Assembly: GCF_903652925.1 (NCBI RefSeq)
Contig: NZ_CAHLAR010000002.1
Location: 372,001-436,000, forward strand
Source of the DNA: Achromobacter anxifer
GTDB taxonomy: Bacteria; Pseudomonadota; Gammaproteobacteria; Burkholderiales; Burkholderiaceae_B
Length of the DNA stretch: 64,000 bases
Reading direction: 5' to 3'
In this document: one piece after another, positions 52,659 to 62,968 of the stretch
Numbering within the stretch: position 1 is the stretch's first letter
Layout: each line of letters opens with the position of its first letter
Notes under the pieces: model-generated
Told to the model about the DNA's origin: nothing
What the model saw: only the letters and a program-made list of their open reading frames with translations
The model's database searches: none
Program-made: the position numbers and the translations under genes

Positions 52659-53633
52659 TCAGGCGGCGACGTTAATGGAAACGAACCAGGGGGTGAAGCG
52701 GCGGACGTGGATGGGCATCATGTCCTTCAAGGTATTGAGCGCGGCGTCGGTGTCGTCCAGCGGGAAATGGCCGGAAACGGGCAGGCCGCCTGCGGCCATG
52801 GAGACGCGCAGGGTGCCGCTGCGATAGGGGCGCAGGGCGGCGATCACTTCGGCCAGGGGGCGGCCCCGGGCCTCGATCCAGCCGGCTTCCCAGGCGGCCT
52901 CGGCTGTCAGCTCGGCGCGCGGCGTGTCCATGCGGGACGCGTCGAACCGCGCACCGGTTCCGGCGCGGACGGTACCGTGGGCGCCGGACATGGTCTCGAC
53001 CTCGACCTCGTGCTCATGCACGACCACCAGGGTGCGCTGAGCCTGCTGGCGCACCATGTAGCGGGTGCCGAGCGCGCGCACCGTGCCTTCGGCAGTCTGG
53101 ACCAGGAAGGGGCGGCGGGCGTCGGGCGCCACCGAGACCGTGACGGCGCCATCCAGCAGGCGGACCTGGCGATAGGCGGCGGTGAAGTCCAGGTTGACGC
53201 GGCTGCGGGCGTCCAGCAGCAGCTGACTGCCATCGGACAGCATGTAGCGGCGGCGTTCGCCGGTAGCCGTGGCGGCATCCGCGGCGACGTTGCCCAGGGG
53301 ATAGAAGGCGTTGCCCACGTAAGCCGCGCAGGCGCCAGTACCGGCGAGCGCCAGCGCACCGGTCAGGAAGCGGCGGCGGGGTGGGGCGATGACGGAGCTG
53401 GGGACGTGCGGCGTCGCCAGGGTTTGGACGGAGGGACCGTTCGAGGCATACCCTGCGGGGTAGGCGTCGCCAAGCCGGCCGAACGTCGACCCTTCGAGCG
53501 AGCCGGTCAACTGCTGCCAGGCATTTTCATGGGCTGGATCGGCAGCGCGCCACGCCAGGAAGTCGTTGTAGTCCTGCGCGGTTGCCTTGCCGGAGCGCAA
53601 TAACAGCAGCCAATTGATTACCTGGTCCGCCAT
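52659..53633 (-). CDS. FecR-family anti-sigma/sensor protein, without adjacent FecI
   Basis: 324 residues. An N-terminal DUF4880 domain lies at about 3-45 (I-N-W-L-L-L-L-R-S-G and W-R-A-A-D-P-A-H-E-N-A-W-Q-Q-L). P-P-R-R-R-F-L-T-G at 84-92 leads into a single helix (89-106); paired arginines before this helix fit the Tat-linked export described for FecR. The periplasmic FecR domain follows (G-E-R-R-R-Y-M-L-S-D-G-S, V-R-A-L-G-T-R-Y-M-V). FecR usually lies directly after a FecI sigma factor and before a TonB receptor; neither is beside it here. Confidence 0.86.
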   Translation of the reverse strand: MADQVINWLLLLRSGKATAQDYNDFLAWRAADPAHENAWQQLTGSLEGSTFGRLGDAYPAGYASNGPSVQTLATPHVPSSVIAPPRRRFLTGALALAGTGACAAYVGNAFYPLGNVAADAATATGERRRYMLSDGSQLLLDARSRVNLDFTAAYRQVRLLDGAVTVSVAPDARRPFLVQTAEGTVRALGTRYMVRQQAQRTLVVVHEHEVEVETMSGAHGTVRAGTGARFDASRMDTPRAELTAEAAWEAGWIEARGRPLAEVIAALRPYRSGTLRVSMAAGGLPVSGHFPLDDTDAALNTLKDMMPIHVRRFTPWFVSINVAA

Positions 53634-53773
53634 GGGTTGTCCTTGGGCGTACTTCACTTCATGTCCCCGCACGTGTTTCCAGGGGGGATCCTTTCGATGG
53701 CAATTTGTAAATAATAAAGGTTTTTTACCAAAGATTACCGGGTGCTTGTCAATTCTTGACGAATTTAATGCAA

Positions 53774-53798
53774 AAAAGCCGGCACAAGACCGGCTTTT
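53774..53798 (-). terminator. Terminator after murJ
   Basis: AAAAGCCGG (53774-53782) and CCGGCTTTT (53790-53798) around a seven-base loop. It lies about 29 bases past the murJ stop on the minus strand, followed there by a T-run. Confidence 0.8.
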
Positions 53799-53826
53799 CG
53801 GATTAATACGAGTGGTTTGTCCGGAA

Positions 53827-55386
53827 TTAGCGGGCCGGACGCCGTCCGAAATCCCTAGGACGGAAGCCAAACAGTAACAACATTCCGAAGTAGACCGCCC
53901 CGCTGGCCGCCAGCACGCCGGCCAGCCAGGCCGCCCGCAGGCCGGAATGGGCTTGCAGGCCGATCCAGTCGATGCGGCCGTCGGCGTACCAGAGCAGGGC
54001 CGCCAGCGCCGCCAGGGCGGGAATCAGACGCAGGGTGAACACGGCCCAGCCGGGGCCCGGCTGGTAGACGCCGCGACGGCGCAAGCCGATCAGCAGCGCC
54101 AGCGCGTTCAGGCAGGCGCCCAGGCCGATGGCCAGGGCCAGGCCGGCATGCGCCATCAGGGGCACGAGCACCAGGTTCATCAATTGGGTCATGATCAGCA
54201 CGCCGATCGCGATCTTCACCGGCGTGCGGATGTCCTGCTTGGCATAGAAGCCGGGTGCCAGGATCTTCACGGCCAGCAGGCCGATCAGGCCGGCGGAATA
54301 GGAAATGACCGCCAGGCGGGTCTGGGTCACGTCTTGGGCGGCGAAGGCGCCGTAATGGAACAGGGTGGCGACGAGCCCGTCGGACAGCAGCGCCATGCCG
54401 ACAGCAGCAGGCAGGCCCAGCAGCAGCACCAGGCGCAGGCCCCAGTCCAGCAGTCCGCTATAGCCGCCGTGGTCATCGCGGGCGTGGGCCGCGGACAGGC
54501 TGGGCAAAAGCACCGTGCCCAGGGCCACGCCCAGCAGGGCCGTGGGAAATTCCATCAGGCGGTCCGCGAACGACAGCCAGGTCACGCTGCCCGGCTTCAG
54601 CCAGGTTGCGATGTTGGTGTTGATCAGCAGCGAGATCTGCGCGACGGAAACGCCCAGGGTGGCGGGCGCCATCTGCTTGAGGATGCGCTGCACGGTGGGG
54701 TCGGCCCAGGCCTCGCGGAACCGCAGGCTGAAGCGCGGCGTCATGCCAAGGCGCGCCAGGGCGGTCCATTGCACCGCCAGCTGCGCCACGCCGCCGATCA
54801 TGACGCCGATGGCCAGCGCGTAGACCGGCACGTCCATGCGCGGCGCGAGCCAGATGCAGGCGGCGATCATGGCCATGTTGAGCAGCACCGGGGTGAAGGC
54901 GGGCACCGCGAAGCGGCGCCAGGTATTGAGCACGCCTGAGGCGAAGGCGATCAGGGACATGCAGAAGATGTAGGGGAACATCATCCGCGTCATCCAGACC
55001 GCCGCGCCGAACTCGGTATCGCGGTCGGCGCCGCGCAGGCCGCTGGCCATGGCGGACACGACCCAGGGCGCGCCTATGATGCCGATGAGCGTGATCAGCA
55101 TCAGCGCCGCGGTCAGCAGCAGGGCCACGCGGTCGAGCAGGGTGCGGACTTCGGCTTCGGAGCGGTTATTGCGCGCCGCGCCCAGGATGGGCACGAAGGC
55201 CTGCGCGAAAGCCCCCTCGGCGAACAGGCGGCGCAGCAGATTGGGGATGCGGAAGGCGACCCAGAAGGCGTCGGTGATGGGGCCGGCGCCGAAGGCGCGG
55301 GCCACCAGGATGTCGCGGATCAGGCCGGAAATGCGGGACAGCAGGGTGAAGCTGCTGACCGTGGCCGCCGAACGAAACAGGCTCAT
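53827..55386 (-). CDS. murJ: Lipid II flippase MurJ
   Basis: 519 residues with about fourteen membrane helices. It flips lipid II across the inner membrane. Family start (S-L-F-R-S-A-A-T-V-S-S-F-T-L-L-S-R-I-S-G-L-I-R-D), the R-R-L-F-A-E-G-A-F-A-Q-A-F-V-P near residue 52 and A-P-G-F-Y-A-K-Q-D-I-R-T-P in the second half are conserved MurJ/MviN signatures. A strong terminator lies at 55451. Confidence 0.95.
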   Translation of the reverse strand: MSLFRSAATVSSFTLLSRISGLIRDILVARAFGAGPITDAFWVAFRIPNLLRRLFAEGAFAQAFVPILGAARNNRSEAEVRTLLDRVALLLTAALMLITLIGIIGAPWVVSAMASGLRGADRDTEFGAAVWMTRMMFPYIFCMSLIAFASGVLNTWRRFAVPAFTPVLLNMAMIAACIWLAPRMDVPVYALAIGVMIGGVAQLAVQWTALARLGMTPRFSLRFREAWADPTVQRILKQMAPATLGVSVAQISLLINTNIATWLKPGSVTWLSFADRLMEFPTALLGVALGTVLLPSLSAAHARDDHGGYSGLLDWGLRLVLLLGLPAAVGMALLSDGLVATLFHYGAFAAQDVTQTRLAVISYSAGLIGLLAVKILAPGFYAKQDIRTPVKIAIGVLIMTQLMNLVLVPLMAHAGLALAIGLGACLNALALLIGLRRRGVYQPGPGWAVFTLRLIPALAALAALLWYADGRIDWIGLQAHSGLRAAWLAGVLAASGAVYFGMLLLFGFRPRDFGRRPAR

Positions 55387-55450
55387 GGATAAGACTACTG
55401 AAAAATTGCGGGCCCGTCGGGTGCCGCTGCGCGGAATCGCGGTACGCCCA

Positions 55451-55485
55451 ACAAAGGCAGGCCCACCGGGTGGGCCTGCCTTTGT
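55451..55485 (-). terminator. Long perfect hairpin terminator after the SDR at 55492
   Basis: ACAAAGGCAGGCCCA (55451-55465) and TGGGCCTGCCTTTGT (55471-55485) are fully complementary, with a five-base loop. It lies seven bases past the minus-strand SDR stop and should end that transcript before murJ. Confidence 0.8.
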
Positions 55486-55491
55486 ACTACA

Positions 55492-56250
55492 TCACTTCGG
55501 CGGCATGCGGATGGCGCCGTCCAGACGGATGGTTTCGCCGTTCAGCATGTCGTTCGTGACGATGCTGTAGACCAGCTTGGCATAGTCTTCCGGGCGGCCC
55601 AGGCGGGCGGGGAAGGGGATGCTGGCGGCCAGGGAGTCCTGCACTTCCTGCGGCATGCCGAAGATCATGGGCGTGCCGAAGATGCCCGGGGCGATGGTCA
55701 TGCAGCGGATGCCGGTCTTGGCCAGGTCGCGCGCGATGGGCAGCGTCATGCCGGCCACGCCGGCCTTGGAGGCGGCGTAAGCGGCCTGGCCGATCTGGCC
55801 GTCGAAGGCGGCGACGGAGGCTGTGTTGATCAGCACGCCGCGCTCACCGGTGGCTTCGGGCGTGTTGGCGCTCATGGCCTCGGCGGCCAGGCGCATCATG
55901 TTGAAGCTGCCGATCAGGTTGATCGACACGACCTTCTGGAACAGGTCCAGCGAATGCGCGCCGTTCTTGCCCACGATCTTGGCGGCGGGCGCGACGCCGG
56001 CGCAGTTCACCAGGCCGAACAGCGAGCCCAGTTCGAGCGCGGCGGCCACGGCGCTCTTGCCGTCGGCTTCCTGGGTCACGTCGCAGTGCACGTAGCGCTG
56101 GCCCAGTTCCTTGGCCAGGGCCGAGCCCGGCTCGTCCTGCACGTCGGCGATGACGACCTTGGCGCCGTTCTCGACCAGCATGCGCACCGTGCCGGCGCCC
56201 AGTCCGGACGCGCCGCCCGTGACGATGAATACCTTGTTCGCGATTTCCAT
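55492..56250 (-). CDS. 3-hydroxyacyl-CoA dehydrogenase-type SDR (HSD17B10-like)
   Basis: 252 residues. NAD-binding T-G-G-A-S-G-L-G at about 11-18, N-C-A-G-V-A-P, catalytic serine in I-N-T-A-S-V-A-A and [10 protein letters not shown]. The G-I-F-G-T-P-M and G-R-P-E-D-Y-A-K-L blocks match 3-hydroxy-2-methylbutyryl-CoA/type II 3-hydroxyacyl-CoA dehydrogenases. It stands alone; a GC-rich inverted repeat (56310-56363) separates it from adk. Confidence 0.88.
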   Translation of the reverse strand: MEIANKVFIVTGGASGLGAGTVRMLVENGAKVVIADVQDEPGSALAKELGQRYVHCDVTQEADGKSAVAAALELGSLFGLVNCAGVAPAAKIVGKNGAHSLDLFQKVVSINLIGSFNMMRLAAEAMSANTPEATGERGVLINTASVAAFDGQIGQAAYAASKAGVAGMTLPIARDLAKTGIRCMTIAPGIFGTPMIFGMPQEVQDSLAASIPFPARLGRPEDYAKLVYSIVTNDMLNGETIRLDGAIRMPPK

Positions 56251-56309
56251 GTGTCTACCACCAGTCAGTTCTAGGGATGTAAGCGGCGCGACGGGCGCCG
56301 GATATGACT

Positions 56310-56363
56310 AGGCCTTCGGTGCCGGCCGGACGCGCTGCGTTCCGGTGCCGGCGCCGAAGGCCT
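56310..56363. repeat. Long inverted repeat between adk and the SDR gene
   Basis: AGGCCTTCGG (56310-56319) and CCGAAGGCCT (56354-56363) form ten-base perfect arms, with more GC-rich pairing inside. It is 20 bases past the adk stop on the minus strand and probably folds into the end of the adk transcript. No clear T-run. Confidence 0.5.
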
Positions 56364-56383
56364 GTGAGCCATCGAGGCGCCGA

Positions 56384-57896
<1,513 letters not shown>

Positions 57897-57907
57897 GCGG
57901 CGGCGGT

Positions 57908-58090
57908 TCAGTGGGTGGCGGGGGCGTCGTCCAGCGCGCGGGCTTCCGATTCCAGCATGACGGGAATGCCGTCACGCACGGGGAAGGCCAGGCGGTCGGC
58001 GCGGCAAACCAGTTCGGCTTGCTGCCGGTCGTGTTCGAGGCGGCCCTTGCACAGGGGGCAGACGAGAATGTCGAGAAGGCGGGATTCCAT
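57908..58090 (-). CDS. Trm112-family small zinc protein
   Basis: 60 residues. C11 and C14 (C-P-L-C) and C29 resemble the Trm112-like zinc-binding core, and [11 protein letters not shown] is the typical C-terminal stretch. In bacteria this small protein is usually found, as here, between lpxK and kdsB. The bacterial function is not settled; it may partner methyltransferases. Confidence 0.9.
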   Translation of the reverse strand: MESRLLDILVCPLCKGRLEHDRQQAELVCRADRLAFPVRDGIPVMLESEARALDDAPATH

Positions 58091-58172
58091 GACCGGAATT
58101 CTAAAACAGTTTGCCTGGGGCCGGACCGGCTTTGCGGCGCGACGGCGCCATGGGCCGGCTTTTCCCGGATGG

Positions 58173-59207
58173 CTACGGCTGGCGCAGCGTCCGCGCCAGC
58201 CAATCGAACAGTTGCGGATCGGAGAAGGCGGCCCGCACCGGAACTTCCCACAGGCGCGGGTCGTTCAGGGCCGCGCACTTGATCGCGTCCTTGGACGTGA
58301 CCAGGATGACATCGGCCTGGACGGCCTGGAAGGGCGAGACCGCGTAATCGTGGTGATCCGGCAGGGCGAGCGCGGTTTCCAGGCGGATGCCGGCGCCGCG
58401 CAGCGTGGCGAAGAAGCGTTCGGGGTTGCCGATGCCGGCCGCCGCCGCGATGCGCGGTTGGCCGGCGAAAGCCGCGAGGGGGCGCGTATCGTGGCCGGTG
58501 ATCTGGCGCGCGTCGTCCGGCTCCAGCCACATGCGGACCTGGCGGGGTTGTACGCCTGAGGATGCGGTTGCCGGCTGGCCGTCCGGTGTGCCGATATTGG
58601 TCACCACCGCGTCCACCTCGCGCAGGCGTTCGGCCGGTTCGCGCAGCGGCCCCGCGGGCAGCAGCCGGCCGTTGCCCACGCCGCGCTCGTCCTGCACCAC
58701 GATCTCGACGTCACGGGCCAGCGCCAGGTGCTGCAGGCCGTCGTCCGACACGATGACGTCCACGGCGGGGTGCTCCCGCAGCAGGGCCTGGACAGCGAGC
58801 GGGCGTTTGGGGTGGACGGCCACCGGGGCGCCGGTGGCGCGGGCGATCAGCGCCGGCTCGTCGCCGTAGCGGGAGGCTTCCAGCTGGCCCAGCCCGACGC
58901 GGGCTTGAGGGCCGACCTTGACGCCGTAGCCGCGGCTGACCACGCCGGGGGTGTAGCCGCGGGCCCGCAGGGCTTCCACGGTGGCGATGACCATCGGGGT
59001 CTTGCCGGTGCCGCCGACGTAGACGTTGCCGATCACCACGACCGGCACGGGAGCCCGGTAGGCGCTGCGGGTGCCGTCGAGATAACGCTGGCGCTTGCGC
59101 GCCACTTCCCAGGCGGTCAGCCGGGACAGGGGCATGAGCAGGTCGGAAAGCCAGCCGCCGTGCTGCCATTGGCGCGCCAGCAGCGTCGAAGCGCGCTTGG
59201 CGGTCAC
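58173..59207 (-). CDS. lpxK: Tetraacyldisaccharide 4'-kinase LpxK
   Basis: 344 residues. It phosphorylates lipid A disaccharide at the 4' position. Walker A G-G-T-G-K-T is at 65-70 after Y-V, followed by V-S-R-G-Y-G. D-D-G-L-Q-H-L is the catalytic segment. An N-terminal amphipathic stretch fits its membrane-surface location. It overlaps exbD by four bases. Confidence 0.94.
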   Translation of the reverse strand: MTAKRASTLLARQWQHGGWLSDLLMPLSRLTAWEVARKRQRYLDGTRSAYRAPVPVVVIGNVYVGGTGKTPMVIATVEALRARGYTPGVVSRGYGVKVGPQARVGLGQLEASRYGDEPALIARATGAPVAVHPKRPLAVQALLREHPAVDVIVSDDGLQHLALARDVEIVVQDERGVGNGRLLPAGPLREPAERLREVDAVVTNIGTPDGQPATASSGVQPRQVRMWLEPDDARQITGHDTRPLAAFAGQPRIAAAAGIGNPERFFATLRGAGIRLETALALPDHHDYAVSPFQAVQADVILVTSKDAIKCAALNDPRLWEVPVRAAFSDPQLFDWLARTLRQP

Positions 59208-59617
59208 CGGGTGGTCTGCGCGGCGAAGTTGACGCGGCCAATGCCGGCCAGCCGGGCGGCTTCCATGACATTGATCACGGACTGGTGGGTGGCCTGGGCG
59301 TCGGCGTTGATGACGACCAGCGGCTCGGTCTTGCCGGCCGCGGCCTGGCGCAGGGCGTCGGCGATTTCCGGCGGCGTGGAGACGTCGATGAGCGTGCCGT
59401 TGAGCGCGTAGCGCCCATCCTGGCTGACGGCCACTTCCAGGGCCGGCGGCGTGTCTTGTTCCATGGATGCCTGGGGCAGCGTCACCTTCAGCTGGGTGAA
59501 ACGGGCGAAGGAGGTGGTCGCCGCCAGGAAGATCAGGATGACCAGCAGCACGTCGATGAGCGGGATCAGGTTGATGTCCAGCTCATCGCGGTCGCCCCGG
59601 GATCCGCGGAAATTCAT
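59204..59617 (-). CDS. exbD: ExbD/TolR-family biopolymer transport protein
   Basis: 137 residues. One membrane helix at about 17-36 with the channel aspartate D22 in [14 protein letters not shown], and a periplasmic domain after it. It forms the stator with the ExbB-like protein; the pair overlaps by four bases. A TolR role is possible; the operon with lpxK is common in this group and the gene is usually called exbD there. Confidence 0.9.
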   Translation of the reverse strand: MNFRGSRGDRDELDINLIPLIDVLLVILIFLAATTSFARFTQLKVTLPQASMEQDTPPALEVAVSQDGRYALNGTLIDVSTPPEIADALRQAAAGKTEPLVVINADAQATHQSVINVMEAARLAGIGRVNFAAQTTR

Positions 59618-60276
59618 GAACGGCCCTCGCGCGAGGCGGTCGTGGGAGACACCGCGCGGACCAGGCGCGACGCGGCCTGCTCCATGGCGCTGAGGTAGCC
59701 GTCCACCCGGCTGCGCAGATAGCGGTGCGCGATCATGGCGGGAATGGCGATGAGGATGCCGAAGCCGGTGTTGTACAGCGCCATCGAGATGCCGCGGGCC
59801 AGCTGGGCGGGGTCGCCGCCACCCGGGGTGTAGGAGCCGAAGATCTCGATCATGCCGACCACGGTGCCGAACAGGCCCATCAGCGGCGCGACCACGGCGA
59901 TGGTGCCGATGGCGGGGATGTAGCGGCTGAGGTCGTGGGCGACGGCGCGTCCGGTGTCCTCGACCACGTTGCGCAGTTCTTCGCGGGGCAGGTGGCGGTG
60001 ACGCATCACCTCAGCCAGGATCCGGCCCAGCGGCGAGTTGCGCTCAAGGCGGTTGATCGATTCGGGGGTGTCCTGGCGGTTGCGCAGCATTTCTGCCACT
60101 TGCTCGCTCAGGCCGCGCGGCATGACCAGCCCGCGGCGTAGGGACAGGAAGCGCTCGAAGATCAGCGCCAGCCCCAGGACGGATGTCGCCAGCAGGGGCC
60201 AGATGGGCCAGCCGGCCTCGCGCAGTATGGAAAGCAAAGCGTTCAACTCCCGGGGGAAACCGGCGCTGGCCGGCAT
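59614..60276 (-). CDS. exbB: ExbB/TolQ/MotA-family proton channel protein
   Basis: 220 residues. Three membrane helices (about 23-42, 120-140 and 160-185). The family motifs G-L-F-G-T-V-V-G-M-I and G-I-L-I-A-I-P-A-M-I-A are in helices two and three. First gene of exbB-exbD-lpxK-Trm112-kdsB. ATG 60276 is the best start; the open frame upstream lies in the intergenic region. Confidence 0.9.
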   Translation of the reverse strand: MPASAGFPRELNALLSILREAGWPIWPLLATSVLGLALIFERFLSLRRGLVMPRGLSEQVAEMLRNRQDTPESINRLERNSPLGRILAEVMRHRHLPREELRNVVEDTGRAVAHDLSRYIPAIGTIAVVAPLMGLFGTVVGMIEIFGSYTPGGGDPAQLARGISMALYNTGFGILIAIPAMIAHRYLRSRVDGYLSAMEQAASRLVRAVSPTTASREGRS

Positions 60277-60338
60277 CTGATCAAGCCGAAACTGTAACGG
60301 TGTGGCAGGGGGTGTGGCAAGTCGGTACGACCCCGGAT

Positions 60339-60361
60339 CTATCCACAGAAGTTGTGGATAA
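60339..60361. promoter_or_regulatory. Inverted DnaA-box-like pair
   Basis: TGTGGATAA at 60353-60361 is an exact inverse of the DnaA consensus TTATCCACA. CTATCCACA at 60339-60347 differs from it by one base. Together they give TATCCACA-GAAGT-TGTGGATA, a perfect inverted repeat. An AT-rich block follows. Only two boxes are present, so this is not oriC; transcriptional control by DnaA is possible. Confidence 0.5.
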
Positions 60362-60497
60362 TTCTGTGCAAAACTTCCCGGGAATGCTTGTGGGCACAGG
60401 GCTTGCACTTGTTTGCTTCAATTGCGAGCAGCTTCTTTTTACTTAAAATCTCATAAAAATCAATAAGTTAATTCGATTTTGCTGGCTATCGGGCCGG

Positions 60498-60528
60498 TTG
60501 CGGCAAATATGCTGGGACGCGGTATGAT
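60498..60528 (+). promoter_or_regulatory. Candidate sigma-70 promoter for xseA
   Basis: TTGCGG (60498-60503) and TATGAT (60523-60528), 19 bases apart, 49 bases before the xseA ATG. The spacing is wider than ideal. Confidence 0.4.
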
Positions 60529-60577
60529 TGCGGCCCGTCAGGCGCGCCCTGTGGACAGGTACGCATCGGAAAGCCCC

Positions 60578-61945
60578 ATGACAATTGAATCTACAGTCAC
60601 AAACAACGCATTTGCGCGGGATATCCTGACGGTTGCCCAGTTGAATCAAGCCGTGGGGCAGTTGTTGGAGCGCAGCATTCCGGCGCTATGGGTGCGCGGG
60701 GAGATTTCCAACTTCACAGCGGCGGCTTCCGGGCATTGGTATTTCACGCTCAAGGACAGCCGGGCCTCCGTGCGCGCCGTCATGTTCAGAAGCCGCGCCA
60801 GCGCGGTCGGTTTCATGCCGCGGGCGGGCGACCAGGTCGAGATCCGCGCCCGCGTTTCCCTCTACGAGCCCCGCGGCGACTACCAGCTGCAGGCCGACGC
60901 CATGCGCCGGGCCGGCGTCGGCAATCTGTATGAAGCGTTCCTGCGGCTGAAGGAGCAACTGGCCTCGGAAGGCCTGTTCGATCCGGCCCGCAAGCGCGAG
61001 CCCGTGCGCCTGCCGCGCGCCATCGGGGTCATTACGTCCCTGCATGCCGCGGCGCTGCGGGACGTGTTGTCGGCACTGGCGCGGCGTGCGCCCCAGGTGC
61101 CCGTGATCATCTATCCCGCGCCGGTACAGGGGACGGATGCCGCCGGACGGCTGGCGGCTCAGGTGCGCATCGCCAACCAGCGCGCCGAGGTCGACACGTT
61201 GCTGCTGGTCCGCGGCGGCGGCAGCATCGAGGATCTTTGGAGTTTCAACGACGAGGCGCTGGCCCGCGAAGTCGCGGCCAGCGAGATTCCCGTCATCAGC
61301 GGCGTCGGACACGAAACGGATTTCACCATCGCCGATTTCGTGGCCGACGTGCGCGCACCCACGCCGACGGCCGCCGCCGAACTGGCTTGCGTGCCGCGCT
61401 CGGAATTGCTGGGCCGCGTCATGCAGGCGGCCGAGTCCATGACCCGCGGGCAGCAGCGGCGCCTGGAGCGCGCCGCCCAACGGCTGGACCGCGCCGCCGC
61501 GCAACTGGTGTCTCCGGCCCAGCGCCTGGAACATCAGCGCGAACGCCTGAACAGCCTGCGTTTCCGCCTGGCCACCGCCTGGTCCGGCCCGCATGAGCGC
61601 CGCGCCGCGCGCGTCAATCTGCTGACGCAGCGCCTGGCGCATCGCGCGCCCGACACCGGCCGCGCCGCCGACCGCCTGGCAGGCGCCGCGCGTCAGCTGG
61701 GTCAGGCGCATGCGCGGCTGCTGGTGCAGCGGCGCAACCGGCTCGCCTCGGCCACGGCGCAATTGCGCGCGCTGGACCCGGGCAACACGCTGGCCCGCGG
61801 CTACGCCATCGCGCGCGACGGCCAGGGCCGCATCGTGCGCGATGCCGCCGCCCTGGCGCCGGGGCAGGCGCTGGACCTGAGCTTCGCCCAAGGCGGCGCC
61901 GAGGTTTCGGTCACCGCGACCCGCGATTCGCGCGACGCTTCGTGA
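60578..61945 (+). CDS. xseA: Exodeoxyribonuclease VII large subunit
   Basis: 455 residues. N-terminal OB-fold (L-W-V-R-G-E-I-S-N-F-T, then G-H-W-Y-F-T-L-K-D). The catalytic domain has S-G-V-G-H-E-T-D-F-T-I-A-D-F-V-A-D-V-R-A-P-T-P, the family signature. A long coiled-coil C-terminus is rich in A, R, L, Q. ATG 60578 is chosen over 60479 because the OB-fold begins soon after and the upstream part overlaps the promoter. XseB is not adjacent. Confidence 0.94.
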   Translation: MTIESTVTNNAFARDILTVAQLNQAVGQLLERSIPALWVRGEISNFTAAASGHWYFTLKDSRASVRAVMFRSRASAVGFMPRAGDQVEIRARVSLYEPRGDYQLQADAMRRAGVGNLYEAFLRLKEQLASEGLFDPARKREPVRLPRAIGVITSLHAAALRDVLSALARRAPQVPVIIYPAPVQGTDAAGRLAAQVRIANQRAEVDTLLLVRGGGSIEDLWSFNDEALAREVAASEIPVISGVGHETDFTIADFVADVRAPTPTAAAELACVPRSELLGRVMQAAESMTRGQQRRLERAAQRLDRAAAQLVSPAQRLEHQRERLNSLRFRLATAWSGPHERRAARVNLLTQRLAHRAPDTGRAADRLAGAARQLGQAHARLLVQRRNRLASATAQLRALDPGNTLARGYAIARDGQGRIVRDAAALAPGQALDLSFAQGGAEVSVTATRDSRDAS

Positions 61946-61977
61946 TCGCCGGCCGCCGCGCTTGAGCGGCGGTCGCG

Positions 61978-62010
61978 AGCACATGCGTCCGGTCATAAGC
62001 ACATGTGTCC
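61978..62010. repeat. Direct repeat AGCACATG(C/T)GTCC, 20-base period, upstream of sodB
   Basis: AGCACATGCGTCC (61978-61990) and AGCACATGTGTCC (61998-62010) differ at one base. Their 20-base spacing is about two helical turns, as at activator binding sites. Followed directly by an 11-base inverted repeat. Confidence 0.5.
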
Positions 62011-62011
62011 C

Positions 62012-62037
62012 TTAACCCCGCGCGGGCGCGGGGTTAA
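62012..62037. repeat. Inverted repeat between xseA and sodB
   Basis: TTAACCCCGCG (62012-62022) and CGCGGGGTTAA (62027-62037), 11-base perfect arms and a CGGG loop. No T-run follows, so it may be part of an operator or the 3' end of xseA. Confidence 0.55.
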
Positions 62038-62107
62038 CGCGGTATCCTCAGTAGTTGCCGATACAATTGACCGGCTTGATCGTGCACTCAACAGAAGGAA
62101 CCCTCAC

Positions 62108-62686
62108 ATGGCACATACTCTTCCCCCCCTGCCTTACGAACTGGACGCACTGGCTCCGCACATTTCCAAGGAAACGCTGGAGTACCACTACGGCAAGCAC
62201 CACCAGACCTACGTCACGAACCTGAACAACCTGATCCCGGGCACGGAGTTCGAAACGCTGTCGCTGGAAGACATCGTGAAGAAGTCCTCGGGTGGCATCT
62301 TCAACAACGCCGCTCAGATCTGGAACCACACCTTCTACTGGAACAGCCTGGCTCCCAAGGCCGGCGGCGCTCCCACCGGCAAGCTGGCTGACGCCATCAA
62401 CGCCAAGTGGGGCAGCTTCGACGCCTTCAAGGAAGCCTTCAACAAGTCGGCCGCCGGCAACTTCGGTTCGGGCTGGACCTGGCTGGTCAAGAAGGCCGAC
62501 GGCTCGGTCGACATCGTCAACACCAGCAACGCCGCCACCCCGCTGACCACGGCCGACAAGGCGCTGCTGACCTGTGATGTGTGGGAACACGCCTACTACA
62601 TCGACTACCGCAACGCCCGTCCCAAGTACCTGGAAAACTTCTGGGCGCTGGTGAACTGGGAATTCGCGGCCAAGAACTTCGCCTGA
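62108..62686 (+). CDS. sodB: Superoxide dismutase (Fe)
   Basis: 192 residues, cytoplasmic Fe/Mn fold. H27 in [18 protein letters not shown] and [11 protein letters not shown] supply the metal ligands. Q in A-A-Q-I-W-N-H and the G-S-G-W-T-W segment agree with the iron form, but metal choice is not certain from sequence. ATG 62108 fits the family start M-A-H-T-L. Confidence 0.94.
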   Translation: MAHTLPPLPYELDALAPHISKETLEYHYGKHHQTYVTNLNNLIPGTEFETLSLEDIVKKSSGGIFNNAAQIWNHTFYWNSLAPKAGGAPTGKLADAINAKWGSFDAFKEAFNKSAAGNFGSGWTWLVKKADGSVDIVNTSNAATPLTTADKALLTCDVWEHAYYIDYRNARPKYLENFWALVNWEFAAKNFA

Positions 62687-62737
62687 TCGGCAAAGCCAGG
62701 CCCGCCGCGGCGCTTGCGCCGCGGTTCCTGCTGACAG

Positions 62738-62768
62738 ACCCCACGCGCAAGCCTGGGGTTTTCTTTTT
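62738..62768 (+). terminator. Terminator after sodB
   Basis: ACCCCA and TGGGGT arms around a ten-base loop, followed by TTTCTTTTTG. A separate GC-rich hairpin (CCGCGGCGC-TT-GCGCCGCGG at 62705-62724) precedes it. Confidence 0.75.
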
Positions 62769-62968
62769 GTTCAGCAAAAATTCAGCTTTCGAAAACCCTG
62801 TCGATTGTCGAATTCATTGCGGGGAAATAACGAATAAACCGCCTTTTCTTCCGGGTAATCCCTAGGTTTCCCAGCCACTATCGTTTCCCCCGGTCTGCGA
62901 CTGAGCCACGGGGCCCACGACTGCGGTATGCCCGCCATAAACCGGGGTAATTACAAGGGAAGGGAAGC

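Larger units (their letters stand above)
60277..60577. other. 301-base divergent gap between exbB and xseA: DnaA-like boxes, AT-rich stretch and xseA promoter
   Basis: No gene is seen. It holds an inverted pair of DnaA-box-like 9-mers (60339-60361), an AT-rich block (about 60430-60480) and a plausible sigma-70 promoter for xseA (60498-60528). It is unusually AT-rich for this window. Confidence 0.7.

Noticed and set aside
60339-60480. Chromosome replication origin
   Set aside because: Only two DnaA-like boxes and no dnaA, dnaN or gidA nearby.
62823-62968. FliA (sigma-28) promoter before the chemotaxis receptor
   Set aside because: The best TAAA match lacks a GCCGATAA-like -10 at correct spacing.
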